A stretch of 64,000 bases of DNA from Ophiostoma sp. CBS 140.51 (GCA_029298735.1 JANSLP010000091.1:1-64000), one strand, 5' to 3'; shown: positions 22,842-33,003, counted from the stretch's first letter. The notes: generated by a model from the sequence alone, not told the origin. Numbers and translations are program-made.

Positions 22842-22917
22842 ACCCAGTCTTTTTCCCTCAATGAGGCTCTGTTTTGTTTCCTTTTCCTATTCTATATCTC
22901 AAACACTCACAACTTCC

Positions 22918-22962
22918 TACAACTCATTCTACTACAATCCCTTCCACTACAACTCCTTCCAC
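22918..22962 (+). repeat. 15-bp tandem repeat x3 in WOPR leader
   Basis: Units TACAACTCATTCTAC, TACAATCCCTTCCAC and TACAACTCCTTCCAC follow one another, with a partial fourth unit (TACAAACCC). It lies in the presumed 5' UTR. Confidence 0.75.
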
Positions 22963-23115
22963 TACAAACCCAACTTTTCACTTTACGCTTTCCGCTCCTA
23001 TCCTGTATTACTGATATACTATTCTGCTTTCTGCCTTCAGACTTCGGGCTTTTATATTACCTTATACAGCACCCATTTAAACAGCCTGATTATCCACTCT
23101 GGACTGCTCTCCAAG

Positions 23116-24459
23116 ATGCCTTTTAATCAAGCGACCGATCTCCAGCCTGGCGAGGCGCGGCCTCAGTACGACCCAACCTGGTCAACTTCTGAACGGTACT
23201 GGACCAACTTCCTTTATGCTGAGCTCAATAAAGATGCCTTGACTAGGAATCTTTACAACATTATGCGCAAGCCTTACACAGAGGGAACACAGGTCTTGCC
23301 TGGCGTTCTATCTGATCTCCTTTTTTTCGAGTACGTTGCCGTGTCAGTGTACTACAATGGCTACGATCCTCTGAAGTGGACAAATATTTGTCCCCACATG
23401 GTATTGGTCACGAATAAGACTTTCCCCGGTTACAGCATTTTGGACCACATCGAGGAGTTACCTGAGCCCCTATGGCCCAGATTCAACCGTGCGATTGACC
23501 CTGGGCTCACGGTAGCCTATCTTCCCACCGGGGAGTATGTGCCTATCCCCAACAACTCGCCTGCGTCCAATTCCGAGAGCCCTATGCTTGACGCTACCAT
23601 CCATCCCGCTTTCTTGAGCGATATTGGGTCTTACATACCTTTCGATGGCATGCTGACTCCCCCTAGAGGGGGTTGTGGTGCGTATGCGATTCTCGGCCAG
23701 CCAACAGACGTTGTGGACCTAGTATCTCCGTCTCCCCAGCCATCTCCACCTGTACAGCCTTCTCTGCCTGTACATGGCCTCCAGGTCTCTCTGCCTCAGA
23801 AAACACAAGTGTCCAAAACACAATTATCCCTTTCTGGCGCCATAGACCGCTGGAACGGCCAGAACGCGGCTACGGTTCCTCCGTGGGCCATTCCTGGACC
23901 CAACAGCTCTGCACAGGTTGGTCTTCAGGGATTGTACATTCCGTGTACCAAGGCTGCTGAGGCAATTGTCGACCTGGCAAATGCAGGACAGATCCATTTC
24001 GCCACCGATCGCATGCAGGGTCACCAGATCATCAGCGGATCTGTCATTGTCTTCAGGGAGGGCAAGATCAAGCGATGGACCGACGGCCATAATTGGACGC
24101 AGAGCCGCAAGGGCAAGGGCAAGGATGCACAGGGCTACATGGTTTACCGTGAGACAAACGGTAGTTCCAAACAGAGCACTGGGTCGCAAAAGGTGACAAC
24201 TAGCGTCCCCGTGACCAAGGAGAACATTGAAGAAACGCTGCACATGACTGCCGAGGAGCTGGACAGCTGCGATATTCCCCCCAAAGAGATTGCTAAGCTG
24301 CTCCTTTGCAACTATACTTTTGACACTGACCTCAAGTATGGTGGCCTTGTGAAGAGCTCAATGAAGGTGGAGAAGCCTGATGGCTCGGTCTACCGCGTCA
24401 TGTCCTTCTACCGGGTCCTCGACGTCTGCAACGGGACAGTGCGCCCTTTCGTGCCCTAG
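23116..24459 (+). CDS. WOPR-domain (Gti1/Pac2-type) protein, C-terminal WOPR
   Basis: Single exon, 447 aa from the preferred ATG; the frame is open back to an ATG at 22861, but that part is repetitive leader. The WOPR DNA-binding domain is recognised at about 270-440. WOPRa has GLYIPCTKAAEAIVDLANAG, then GHQIISGSVIVFREG and the hallmark KIKRWTDG (317-324) with NWTQSR (326-331). WOPRb is GGLVKSSMKVEKPDGSVYRV and MSFYRVLDV (about 409-438). The linker between them is about 75 residues. Family members (Wor1, Ryp1, Pac2, Gti1) are master regulators of morphology, conidiation and virulence-related programmes, and carry WOPR at the N-terminus. Here a 265-residue N-terminus of unknown fold precedes it. 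The gene is isolated in an AT-rich, repeat-bearing stretch. DNA binding is inferred. Confidence 0.85.
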   Translation: MPFNQATDLQPGEARPQYDPTWSTSERYWTNFLYAELNKDALTRNLYNIMRKPYTEGTQVLPGVLSDLLFFEYVAVSVYYNGYDPLKWTNICPHMVLVTNKTFPGYSILDHIEELPEPLWPRFNRAIDPGLTVAYLPTGEYVPIPNNSPASNSESPMLDATIHPAFLSDIGSYIPFDGMLTPPRGGCGAYAILGQPTDVVDLVSPSPQPSPPVQPSLPVHGLQVSLPQKTQVSKTQLSLSGAIDRWNGQNAATVPPWAIPGPNSSAQVGLQGLYIPCTKAAEAIVDLANAGQIHFATDRMQGHQIISGSVIVFREGKIKRWTDGHNWTQSRKGKGKDAQGYMVYRETNGSSKQSTGSQKVTTSVPVTKENIEETLHMTAEELDSCDIPPKEIAKLLLCNYTFDTDLKYGGLVKSSMKVEKPDGSVYRVMSFYRVLDVCNGTVRPFVP

Positions 24460-24541
24460 CCGCGTCCCCTCCTCTTACCTTTACAGTCTTTTTTGTGTTG
24501 TCTCTTCTAGTCGACTTTGGCACTTGCTTTCTTTTCACGGT

Positions 24542-24571
24542 GCCAAACACCGCCAAACACCGCCAAACAAA
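24542..24571 (+). repeat. 10-bp tandem repeat GCCAAACACC
   Basis: Two exact units and one imperfect unit (GCCAAACAAA) stand just downstream of the WOPR gene, in its probable 3' UTR. Confidence 0.65.
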
Positions 24572-24944
24572 CACAACACAAATCACAACCTCACCCTCGA
24601 CGCTCCTTTAGGATCGATGGGTGACAATGGTAAGAGGGGGGGTCGCGTACCATACACACCCACCTTAACCAGGCAAAACGGCATAGTGGCTTTTTCCTTT
24701 GTCTCTTTTTCCTTTTCTTTCGTTTTTGGGTCTATGGCACCGCGCATCCCGCTGCAAGTCTGTCTCTTGTTTACCTTGTCAACGTTCCAAGCACCAAAAA
24801 ATCCAAAAAAAAACAACAAAACCCCGAAAAAACTCAGAAAACACCAAAATACCAAAAAAAAATCGGAAACCAACGAAACCCCAGAAAAAAACCCAGAAAA
24901 CACCAATATCACCAAAAAAAATTAATAAAACAACAAAACCACAA

Positions 24945-24966
24945 AGAGAGAGAGAGAGAGAGAGAG
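24945..24966 (+). repeat. (AG)11 microsatellite
   Basis: Perfect AG dinucleotide run in noncoding DNA, directly after an A/C-rich low-complexity tract. Confidence 0.9.
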
Positions 24967-25002
24967 AACAGACTAGCGGAAGACCCAGTTTCTTCTTTTT
25001 AC

Positions 25003-25192
25003 GCTCCAAACCACACAGAGGGTTTGGTAGCTTACTCATTGCTATTTTTATATTGTTTGTTTTGTATTGCTATTTTTGTATTGTTAGTTTTGCTTTGTCT
25101 TGTTACTTTTGTTCTGTTTGTTTTGTTTTTCTTAATACGCTCCAAACCAAACACATCTGGATTTGGAAGCTCTAGAGTTGCTATTTTTGTAC
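25003..25192. repeat. Two related imperfect palindromes in direct orientation
   Basis: Copy 1 pairs GCTCCAAACC (25003-25012) with GGTTTGGTAGC (25021-25031). Copy 2 starts with the same GCTCCAAACC (25139-25148) and pairs with GGATTTGGAAGC (25159-25170). Each is followed by a TTGCTATTTTT string, so the two copies are diverged direct repeats about 136 bp apart. Confidence 0.55.
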
Positions 25193-26703
25193 TTCAGAAA
25201 AAATGAGAGAAAAAAGAAGGGTGTTGGGCACGGAGAAGCTGGATAGGTAAATAGCCTGGTCAACGCCCCGGTGGTGGGTGCCCTGGACCCCTCTTTTGCT
25301 GTGAGCAGACAGTAAAGTAATAGGGCCTAGGATATCTGCCACTGCCCGGCGCCTTCCAAAAAAAAAATATAAGTTCCAGCTGATGCAAATGTGAATGTGG
25401 CATGTTTACAAGTAAGCAAATAGTGTCTTAAAGTAAAGAAGAAGCGTCTTCGAGTAAACAAACAGCACACGCCGTAGAGTCAACGTAGATCAGGACATAA
25501 TGCGCTCAACTTTCTGGTCTTCAAGGATCTGATCTCGAATACTGAACCAGGGGAAATAGAAAAGTAAACAAACTTCCTGTTTCAGCCATGTCTGTGAAAA
25601 CACGAAAGCCAGCGGATGTATTGTAAGCGGGCCGTTTACTTGTTCACCTTCTGGTTTCTATGTGAATACCCTCGAGCATTTTACAAAAAAGGAGACAGAA
25701 ACACACAAGGTATGGACAATTTTTGGGGGCAAATAAGAGGGCCCCTGAAGTTTTTCCTGAATCAGAATCCGAATTCAGTTTCCCAACAATGGAAAGTCGA
25801 GCACATCAGGCCCTCGGTCGAAGAGATTATGATATATGTTTCATTTAAATTTTATATAAAGGGTCCTTTTAAAACAGAAGCACCGTGGTATCTAATATTT
25901 TTATTTGATTTGAACGTTATGTCGTGCTGTCTTCCAGAAAGTGTGCTCCTCACTCGGTCCTCCCTCTTGTCTCTGTAGTGTTTCTTGTTCCATCCAACCT
26001 CCTCACATCCCAGAGTGCTTTCTCTGCCAAGGACATCTCATCTTTCTTTTCAGAGAATGTACTCTCTCCGGACCTTCCTCAGTCTCATATTATGGTACAT
26101 ATAACCTTGTGATACAGTAGTATGTTTGTGTATCGTTTTCTAACCGACTTTGACTTGATCGTGCTTTAAAATAGAGGCATAAATTCTACTATAGTATACA
26201 ATATCTCGGTGTTCTTGCTCATAGTAAAGCTGACGTCTTATTATCATGGCTAGCTGTTTGTGAAGTCTTTTCGAACGGTTAGTTTTTGTCTCCTTTTTGT
26301 TGCCAGGAGAATGTGAATTAATCCAAATAATTTTTGGCGAAGGTTTTTCTATTTTTAAAAATCGACAAACATAAAATCAACCATAAAACTTACCCTATAG
26401 TTTTACATAGCCCATGAGATTTGGTTGTTCATGTTGCATTCCATAGAAAAGACATGGGGTACTGTGGTGAGAGAGAGCAATTATCTTGTCAGGCGTCTCG
26501 TCTCTATAATTCCGACCACCTTGACCAGTACATCCCATTTTCACATCATATGAGATGCTATAAAGTATTTGTGATACCCCATACTTCTATATTGATGCTT
26601 AATTTCATCACCATTTTAATTATTGATTTGTTGTAGAGAAATGGTAGACAGCTTGTTTGTCGTTGGCATTTGACTTACACCAGTTTCAGTGGATAAAACG
26701 ACA

Positions 26704-26711
26704 TCACGTGA
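26704..26711. promoter_or_regulatory. E-box TCACGTGA, MTO1 promoter
   Basis: Perfect palindrome 208 bp before the MTO1 start codon, matching the extended Cbf1/bHLH site. Function is inferred. Confidence 0.45.
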
Positions 26712-26774
26712 CCATCCTCGACCATTTGCGCCATCGGGACTTGGGGAGAAAAAAAATCGCATTCTAGAAGGGCG

Positions 26775-26784
26775 TTATCTTATC
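26775..26784 (+). promoter_or_regulatory. Tandem GATA element, MTO1 promoter
   Basis: TTATCTTATC, followed by GCGAC, lies 135 bp before the MTO1 ATG. It is the complement of the GATAAGATAA core also found before TIM8 and MMM1. Confidence 0.5.
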
Positions 26785-26918
26785 GCGACTTTAATTCAGC
26801 CTCCGACCCTGCAAAACGTCGACCTCGGCGATGAAAGCTGTACACCAACTTCGAGGGCTGCAATTGACTTTGGGCTTCGCATTCATTCGACCACTTTTTC
26901 ACAAATCGATCTCAACAC

Positions 26919-29114
26919 ATGAAGACGGCACGACAAACCCTGCCTCTACGGCAGGGCCTTTCGAGCCTCTGCTCGCCCCTCGAGCACCGATGCCGACCCA
27001 ATCCTTCCAGTAGCAGACCGACAGCGATGCGATACCGGCGGTGGACTGTCCGCACTCTGGGGATACAGCGGCGCTGCTTTGCCGACGTGTCTTCTGGTTC
27101 ACGACCTCCATTTGACGTGGTGGTTGTCGGTGGTGGACATGCAGGCGCCGAGGCGTGCGCAGCCGCAGCTCGGTCCGGCGCGCGGACGGCGCTTATTACA
27201 CCAAAGCTGGATAATCTGGGCGTGTGCTCGTGCAACCCGAGTTTCGGTGGTATCGGCAAGGGCACGATTTTGCGGGAGATTGATGCCATGGACGGCCTGG
27301 CGGGCCGGATTATCGACCGCGCCGGCGTGCAGTTTCGGGTGTTGAACCGGCGGAAAGGACCCGCTGTTTGGGGTCCTCGCGCGCAGATTGACCGTGCGCT
27401 GTACAAAGAGTACATGCGCGCCGAGCTCGAGGCGTACCCGAACCTGTCGATTGTGGAGGGCAGCGTGTCGGACATTGTGGTTGCGCCGGCCGACGAGGCT
27501 AGCACAATTACCAATGCGGTATCGACAACAACTGGCACACGCAGCCGCATCACGGGCGTGCGCCTCGAATCGGGCGAGGTGCTGCCGACGACGCAGGTCA
27601 TTATCACGACAGGCACGTTCCTGGGCGGCGAGATCCACATTGGCCTCGAGGCCTACCCATCGGGCCGCATGGGCGAGGCGGCCACGTTTGGCCTGAGCCG
27701 TTCGTTACGCGAGGCCGGGTTCGAGCTCGGCCGCCTCAAGACGGGCACGCCGCCACGGCTGGACCGCAATACCATTGATTTTGGCATCCTCGAAGAGCAA
27801 CCCGGCGACGAGCCGCCCATGCCGTTCAGCTACCTCAACGACCGCGTCGCCGTCGATGGGCACCAGCTGCTGTGCCATGCCACCTACACCAACGCGGCCA
27901 CACACGATGTTGTGCGTGCCAACCTCGAAAAGACGATCCACATTCGCGAGACCGTCAAGGGCCCGCGCTACTGCCCGTCCCTCGAGTCCAAGATTATCCG
28001 GTTTGGTCACAAGGAGCGCCACATTGTTTGGCTCGAGCCCGAGGGTTTTGACAATGATGTCATTTACCCCAACGGCCTGTCCATGACTGTCCCCGCCGAT
28101 GCTCAGCTAGAGCTGCTGCGCACCATCCGCGGCCTCGAGAACGTGACCATGCTGCAACCCGGCTACGGCGTCGAGTACGACTATGTGGACCCGCGCAGCC
28201 TGAAAGCGACGCTCGAAACCAAGGCCATTGGCGGTCTGTACCTGGCCGGCCAGATCAACGGCACGACAGGCTATGAGGAGGCCGCCGGTCAGGGTATCGT
28301 CGCGGGCATCAATGCCGGGCGTGCATCCCAGGGTCTGGCGGGTGTGCGTCTGTCGCGGGCCGACGGCTACATTGGCATCATGATTGACGATCTCATCACC
28401 AAGGGCGTCTCGGAGCCGTACCGCATGTTCACGGCGCGGTCCGAGTTCCGCCTGAGCGCGCGCTTCGACAACGCCGATGAGCGTTTGACCGAAAAGGCCC
28501 GCGAGTGGGGTGTTGTCAGCGACCGCCGCTGGGACCGTTTCTGCGAGGACCGCGACCAGACTGAGGCTTTGACGGATCTGCTGCGCCGCACCGTCATGAG
28601 CTCGCACGCCTGGCAGCGTCTCGGGTTTAATGTGCGCGAGGACACGCGGATGCGTAATGGTCTCGACATGATGTGCGTCAAGGGCGTTGACGGCGTCGAG
28701 GATCTCGTGGCGCGCGGCGCTGTGTCCAACGGCGAAGCCGTTCTCGACTACTTCCCGCCGCATGTGCGCCGCCGCGTGGCCATCCACGCCCAATACGCAC
28801 CCTACGAGGCGGCCCAGCTGGCCGAGCGGTCGCGTGTGGCCCGGGACGAGGCGCTGCGGCTGCCGACGGACCTGGACTATGAACAGGTCGTCGGGCTGAG
28901 CATTGTGGAGAAGGCAACGCTGACGGCGACGCGGCCCGAGACGCTGGCCCAGGCGCGGCGGCTGGAGGGCATGACGCCCGCTGGCTGTGTCAAGCTGCTC
29001 AAGTATGTGAGCCGGGTCCGCGGATTCACGGATGTGGAAGAGGGCGCAGTCATTGCGTCAGCCGACGGCGACATGGCTACCGTGGACGCTGAGGCGCGTG
29101 TGGCTGACCTGTAA
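26919..29114 (+). CDS. MTO1: Mitochondrial tRNA U34 modification enzyme Mto1 (MnmG/GidA)
   Basis: Single exon, 731 aa. With the GTPase Mss1, Mto1 uses FAD, methylenetetrahydrofolate and an amine donor to build the cmnm5 group on U34 of mitochondrial tRNAs. The first about 60 residues are Arg/Ser-rich with few acids, a matrix-targeting presequence. The FAD dinucleotide fold follows (DVVVVGGGHAGAEA, GGGHAG at 71-76), then the family blocks CSCNPSFGGIGKGTILREID and VLNRRKGPAVWGPRAQIDR. The second FAD-contact block is GLYLAGQINGTTGYEEAAGQ. GVSEPYRMFTARSEFRLSARFDNAD is the C-terminal signature. The start was chosen as the first ATG because it gives a good presequence; an internal ATG at 27027 would still leave a short one. 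It is convergent with CRD1. Confidence 0.96.
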   Translation: MKTARQTLPLRQGLSSLCSPLEHRCRPNPSSSRPTAMRYRRWTVRTLGIQRRCFADVSSGSRPPFDVVVVGGGHAGAEACAAAARSGARTALITPKLDNLGVCSCNPSFGGIGKGTILREIDAMDGLAGRIIDRAGVQFRVLNRRKGPAVWGPRAQIDRALYKEYMRAELEAYPNLSIVEGSVSDIVVAPADEASTITNAVSTTTGTRSRITGVRLESGEVLPTTQVIITTGTFLGGEIHIGLEAYPSGRMGEAATFGLSRSLREAGFELGRLKTGTPPRLDRNTIDFGILEEQPGDEPPMPFSYLNDRVAVDGHQLLCHATYTNAATHDVVRANLEKTIHIRETVKGPRYCPSLESKIIRFGHKERHIVWLEPEGFDNDVIYPNGLSMTVPADAQLELLRTIRGLENVTMLQPGYGVEYDYVDPRSLKATLETKAIGGLYLAGQINGTTGYEEAAGQGIVAGINAGRASQGLAGVRLSRADGYIGIMIDDLITKGVSEPYRMFTARSEFRLSARFDNADERLTEKAREWGVVSDRRWDRFCEDRDQTEALTDLLRRTVMSSHAWQRLGFNVREDTRMRNGLDMMCVKGVDGVEDLVARGAVSNGEAVLDYFPPHVRRRVAIHAQYAPYEAAQLAERSRVARDEALRLPTDLDYEQVVGLSIVEKATLTATRPETLAQARRLEGMTPAGCVKLLKYVSRVRGFTDVEEGAVIASADGDMATVDAEARVADL

Positions 29115-29446
29115 AGAGAGGGAAGCCTAGACCAAAAAACTGTACGATATACTACGACGACATGGACATTTTACACGTAAAAAGCATTTTTAGGGTTTTC
29201 GGTGTCGGTTGGCATTTAATGTTATACTCCATTTTACAATTTTTTACTTATTATATTTGGACTTTTTTATATTCAGATTCAAATAACAGAATATGATGGG
29301 GAAAGCTATAATGCAATGAACAATATGACAGACAATGCAAATGATGAAAAAATGACGCCCCTGCTCCGTTTTCCGTGACGTTGGCCACCCCCAAACTTTT
29401 GTTTCCTTTTCCTTTTCACCCCTTACAACTCCAATGCAATATTGTC
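29115..29446. other. Convergent 3' flanks of MTO1 and CRD1
   Basis: AT-rich 332 bp, presumed 3' UTRs and terminators of both genes; nothing else was seen. Confidence 0.55.
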
Positions 29447-30475
29447 TCATGGGGTCTTGGACTTTTGCGTCAGAATCTTGACGGCGTCCTTGCTGTACAC
29501 ATAGCTCGCACCGCTCCACACCGTCGTCACCGCCACAATGTACTGCATCACTGTGAGGGCGGGCGCCAAATCGTAGGGGCCACCCAGAACCGCCGCCGCC
29601 CAGCCATCCGTCATCGCCAACACGGGCGCTGCTGTCGTCACACCCATCAGCGCCAGCTGCAGAAAAGTATTGTACTTGCTAATCGTCGTCGGGCGCACCT
29701 CGGCCGACGGCAGCGAGAAATCCCAGTACCGCGTAAACGTCTTGGGTGGGGGGAGCGAGACCCAGCGGTAGTAGATGGCGGCGATGCCCAGACCGACGTC
29801 GCGGCCCAGCACCAAAACAGCGAGCCACATGGGAAGACCACCCTGCGCCGCCAGACTTACGGCCAGCACCGTCATCAGGACCTTGTCGGCCATGGGATCC
29901 AGGACGCTGCCCACGACGGTATGCAGGTTCCAGCGGCGGGCGATCCAGCCATCGAGCAAATCCGTGACGGCAGCGGCGGTGAGCAGAGACAGGGCCCATC
30001 CCGGTTGGTCGGTGACGATGAGGTAGCCGACAAAGGGTGCGGCAATAAGGCGGGCGACGGTCAAAAAGTTGGGGACGGTATAGATGTTTTCGTGGCGAGT
30101 CGTCGTGGTCGGCGGGAGCGTGGGAGAAGCCGCCGCGGGTGGTGAGGAGGAGGATGTCTTATCTGACAGCAGACGCATATGCTGTGGCCGCCGTAGAGTA
30201 CCCGACAAGAGTCCGGGCAGGAGCGACTGGCGTCCCAGGGCAGGAGCACGTGACAGCAAACCCGGAGCCAAAGACAAGGCGCGGAGTGGCGTGACGGTCG
30301 GTAGGGAAGACATTGGCCGTGACCGTAGGCTCGGCGTCTGAATCTGTGTCTGGGCCCATACCGAGGCCAGCGTAAACGGCGACATCGACGATGTTATTGT
30401 CAGGGACGCCGGAATGACAGTCGCCGCTGCTCTCCGGCCGCCCCGGCCGCAGCCCGTTGTCGAAAGTCTGAGCAT
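29447..30475 (-). CDS. CRD1: Cardiolipin synthase (Crd1)
   Basis: Single exon, 342 aa from the preferred ATG; an in-frame ATG at 30583 would add 36 residues that do not look like a presequence. Crd1 joins CDP-diacylglycerol and phosphatidylglycerol into cardiolipin in the inner mitochondrial membrane. The CDP-alcohol phosphotransferase motif D-G-x2-A-R-x8-G-x3-D-x3-D is exact: D175, G176, A179, R180, G189, D193, D197, with the accessory D172. The N-terminus (MLRLSTTGCGRGGRRAAAT) is a strong matrix presequence followed by a Pro/Thr-rich linker to about 128. The catalytic domain starts at IYTVPNFLTVARL and has several membrane helices. Confidence 0.95.
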   Translation of the reverse strand: MLRLSTTGCGRGGRRAAATVIPASLTITSSMSPFTLASVWAQTQIQTPSLRSRPMSSLPTVTPLRALSLAPGLLSRAPALGRQSLLPGLLSGTLRRPQHMRLLSDKTSSSSPPAAASPTLPPTTTTRHENIYTVPNFLTVARLIAAPFVGYLIVTDQPGWALSLLTAAAVTDLLDGWIARRWNLHTVVGSVLDPMADKVLMTVLAVSLAAQGGLPMWLAVLVLGRDVGLGIAAIYYRWVSLPPPKTFTRYWDFSLPSAEVRPTTISKYNTFLQLALMGVTTAAPVLAMTDGWAAAVLGGPYDLAPALTVMQYIVAVTTVWSGASYVYSKDAVKILTQKSKTP

Positions 30476-31085
30476 TAGACCGTCGTGAGAGAAAGAAATA
30501 GGACACAACGGGCCTTGGCGGGTGTAATTGTCAATGTGCCGGCGTGCTGTCTTCGTGGGCGTGCCGTCCAACGTATGGCGCAATTACGTCGTACGTCGTC
30601 GAAAAAAACTTGAATGTTCCTGGTGAGGAGTCGGCACCAGGCTAGAACTTGCGCCGAAAGGTCAGAAAATTTTAGGGGGTTCTTCACTGGCTCACTGGAG
30701 ACCGGCTGGAGAACAGTGGCGAGAGGGGGAAGGCTACCCCAAACGTGGGCTAGCGACGCACAGCACGCGGCTACTTGTGGGTCTAGCCTTGTCAAAGCTG
30801 TCTGTCGCCTGTGGCAGTCTCCCTGTGACGGCAGGCATAGACACTAATATTTACAGTGAGACATGCTGGGCATTTAGAAGAGAGGGATGAAATCGAGATG
30901 CAAGAAGATGTTTCTTACCCTCTTGTTGATTTAATGTATGAAAACTGTTTGTATAGCAGGCTAATAGACAGAGCGCAGAAGAAAAAAACATAACGCCATC
31001 CCAGGAAGACAGCTCCCTACGTAATTTATGTGAATTTCACCCACTTCACTTGACCACCTTCATTCCACCCAAACGCCCATTCTCT
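30476..31085. other. CRD1 promoter / VPS45 3' flank
   Basis: Tandem (head-to-tail) arrangement of two minus-strand genes. The tandem GATA element seen before TIM8, MTO1 and MMM1 is not present here. No gene was seen. Confidence 0.55.
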
Positions 31086-33003
31086 CTACCGCCGTCCAAT
31101 CTCCTTGCGCAGACGGCCTGCGGCTGTCGTTGGTGGCGGCTCGGGCCACGACGACACTGTATCGTCAATCTCCTCCCAGAAGCTGTCGGCATTGTGGATC
31201 GTCGTGCCGCCCAGCACAATGCGCACACCAGGCGCCGACTCGTTGAGACTGGCCACCGTCTTGGCCTCTTCGTAGGTGGCACCGCCGACTATGAAGACAA
31301 TAATGTCTTGCGGCTTGTCGCGCGTCGACCCGCCGCCCTCGACAAAGGGGTACTGCTGTTCGCGCAGACGGCCTTTAATCAAGTTTTGGAGGGTCGTCTC
31401 GAGCAGCGGCGTGTGCATCGTATACACATTGTCGACACCCTTGAGGCCGCGCAGGGCCTTGGCGCCACCGGCAAAGATGCCCGACGACTCGAAAATGTCG
31501 GCAATGCCACCGGCGCCGCCGGCACCGGCGCCGCCGGCGGCCGTGTTGTGGAGTGAATGCTGGAAGGCGAGCAGCTTGGCCACGAGGTCGGCTTTGCGCT
31601 GGGGCACGTTGCCCGCGGCGGTCAAGAGGTCGACGAGCATGGCCAGGTTGGTCTGGCCTTGCTTTTCGTAGCGGAGAGCATACAAAGCCACCAGGCCGAC
31701 CTTGGCGTCGGCCGCCACCGTGGGCTTCTGAATCAAAGTTTGGACGGTCTATCTGTCAGTGGGTGTAAATAGAATTTGAGGTGATTTTAGTAGAGCCTAC
31801 CTTCAAATCCGCCGCATGGTTGTCGTTACAAGCAAGACTCTGCTCGCACTCGCTGACCTCCAACAAATCCTCTGTGCCCACACGACGACTGAGCTCCGAG
31901 ATCAGGTGCACGTGCTTGCTGACGTTGCCCGAGAGCTTGCGGAACTCGGGGTACTCTTCGACAAACCGCTTCATGTCAGCGATTGACTCGAGGTTCTCGT
32001 TGTTCTTATGCTTCGATTGGAACTGCTCGACGTAATCCTTGACGTTGCTACCGAGGTCGCCGAAGTTGAGGTACATGTTCTTCTTGAAGAACGGGTCCTG
32101 GTCTTGAGACAGCACAATCTCCCGCAGCTCGGGCGATGGTTCGGTCGACGGGCCGGCGGCACCGGCTTTCGGCTGCAGGTCCACGCGGCCGTTGCGGATG
32201 CCAAACAGCTGGTGCACCATGGCCTGGTACGTCCATTGTGTGAGCAGTGGCGTCACGGCGTCCTCGCGCCGGTCCAAGATCAACAAAATGGGCGGGGTGT
32301 CGACAGCCCGGAAATCAAACAGCTGCTGCTCTTCTTGTGTGATGCGGTACCGCACTTCCGTCGCCAACTTTTTGGCCAGCAGACTGCTCTTGTTGTACCG
32401 GATCAGTGGCTTCTTCTTCAGGGCCAGCAGCGCCGCCAGCACACCTTCGGTTGACCGCTGCAGCGCGTCCGCGTTCCACGAGTCCGATGTCGCGCCCCAG
32501 ACGTGCGTAATGGGACTGCTCGTCGACTGGCGGCCGAGATCGAGCGTGAACAGGTCTGGGTTGATCACCACGAAATCGGCAAAGTATTCCTGCACACGCT
32601 TCACCACCTCGTGGTCGTCGGCCTCGGCCAGCCGCTCCATGGACGACTTTTTCACGACATTGCTAAAGAACAAGTTGTACTCCCCATATTTGGGGTCACG
32701 CAGCTCTTCGACCAGCAGCTGGATCGAGTCGGCCGAGGGCCGCACAAAACAGTAGCAGCGCAGGTGCCGCATCTTTTCGCGCTTGGCATTGTCCAGGCGG
32801 TCAATCAGGTACACTTCGTGGTTCAGGAGGGTCGACTGGGTGGCCGCCGTCGACACAATGGGCACCGTCTCGCGGTCCAACAATAAAATCTTCATCTTGG
32901 CCGAGATCGTCGCCGAAGCAGTGGCCGAAGACCCCGCGCCAGGGGCGTCGCCGGCCGTCACCATCTTGCCGACATAGCCGGACACGGCCTGCACGATGTC
33001 CAT
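31086..33003 (-). CDS. VPS45: Sec1/Munc18-family protein Vps45
   Basis: Exons 33003-31801 and 31748-31086 join across a 52-nt intron (phase 0) to give 621 aa, slightly longer than yeast Vps45 (577). SM proteins clasp syntaxins and template SNARE assembly; Vps45 works with Tlg2/Pep12-type syntaxins in Golgi-to-endosome fusion. Visible family blocks are MKILLLDRETVPIVS, HLRCYCFVRPSADSIQ, YNLFFSNVVKKSSMERLAEAD and VVINPDLFTLD, the domain-3a hallmark LLILDRREDAVTPLLTQWTY, and near the C-terminus IIVFIVGGATYEEAKTV. Extra length comes from Ala/Gly-rich inserts at about 20-35 and in the second exon (GGAGAGGAGGIADIF). Divergent from MMM1. Confidence 0.95.

Larger units (their letters stand above)
21540..23115. 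other. AT-rich intergenic and WOPR-gene promoter/leader
   Basis: Sequence between TDP1 and the WOPR gene, markedly AT-rich compared with the flanking genes. No coding gene was seen up to 22860. The last 280 bp contain a TATA box, a 15-bp tandem repeat and a CT/CA-rich leader of the WOPR gene. Confidence 0.55.
24460..26918. other. AT-rich, repeat-bearing, gene-free stretch
   Basis: No gene was recognised over 2.4 kb. It holds tandem repeats, an A/C-rich low-complexity block (24780-24940), an (AG)11 run, two related palindromes, and several GTAAACA-type strings (forkhead-like, e.g. near 25454 and 25565). The last 220 bp form the MTO1 promoter. Confidence 0.55.

Noticed and set aside
22861..23115. 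Upstream ATG adding 85 residues to the WOPR protein
   Set aside because: The extra translation is repetitive leader sequence, and the TATA box at 22834 places transcription start at or after that ATG.
30476..30583. N-terminal extension of CRD1 from ATG at 30583
   Set aside because: The added residues do not resemble a presequence, whereas the ATG at 30475 opens a strong one.
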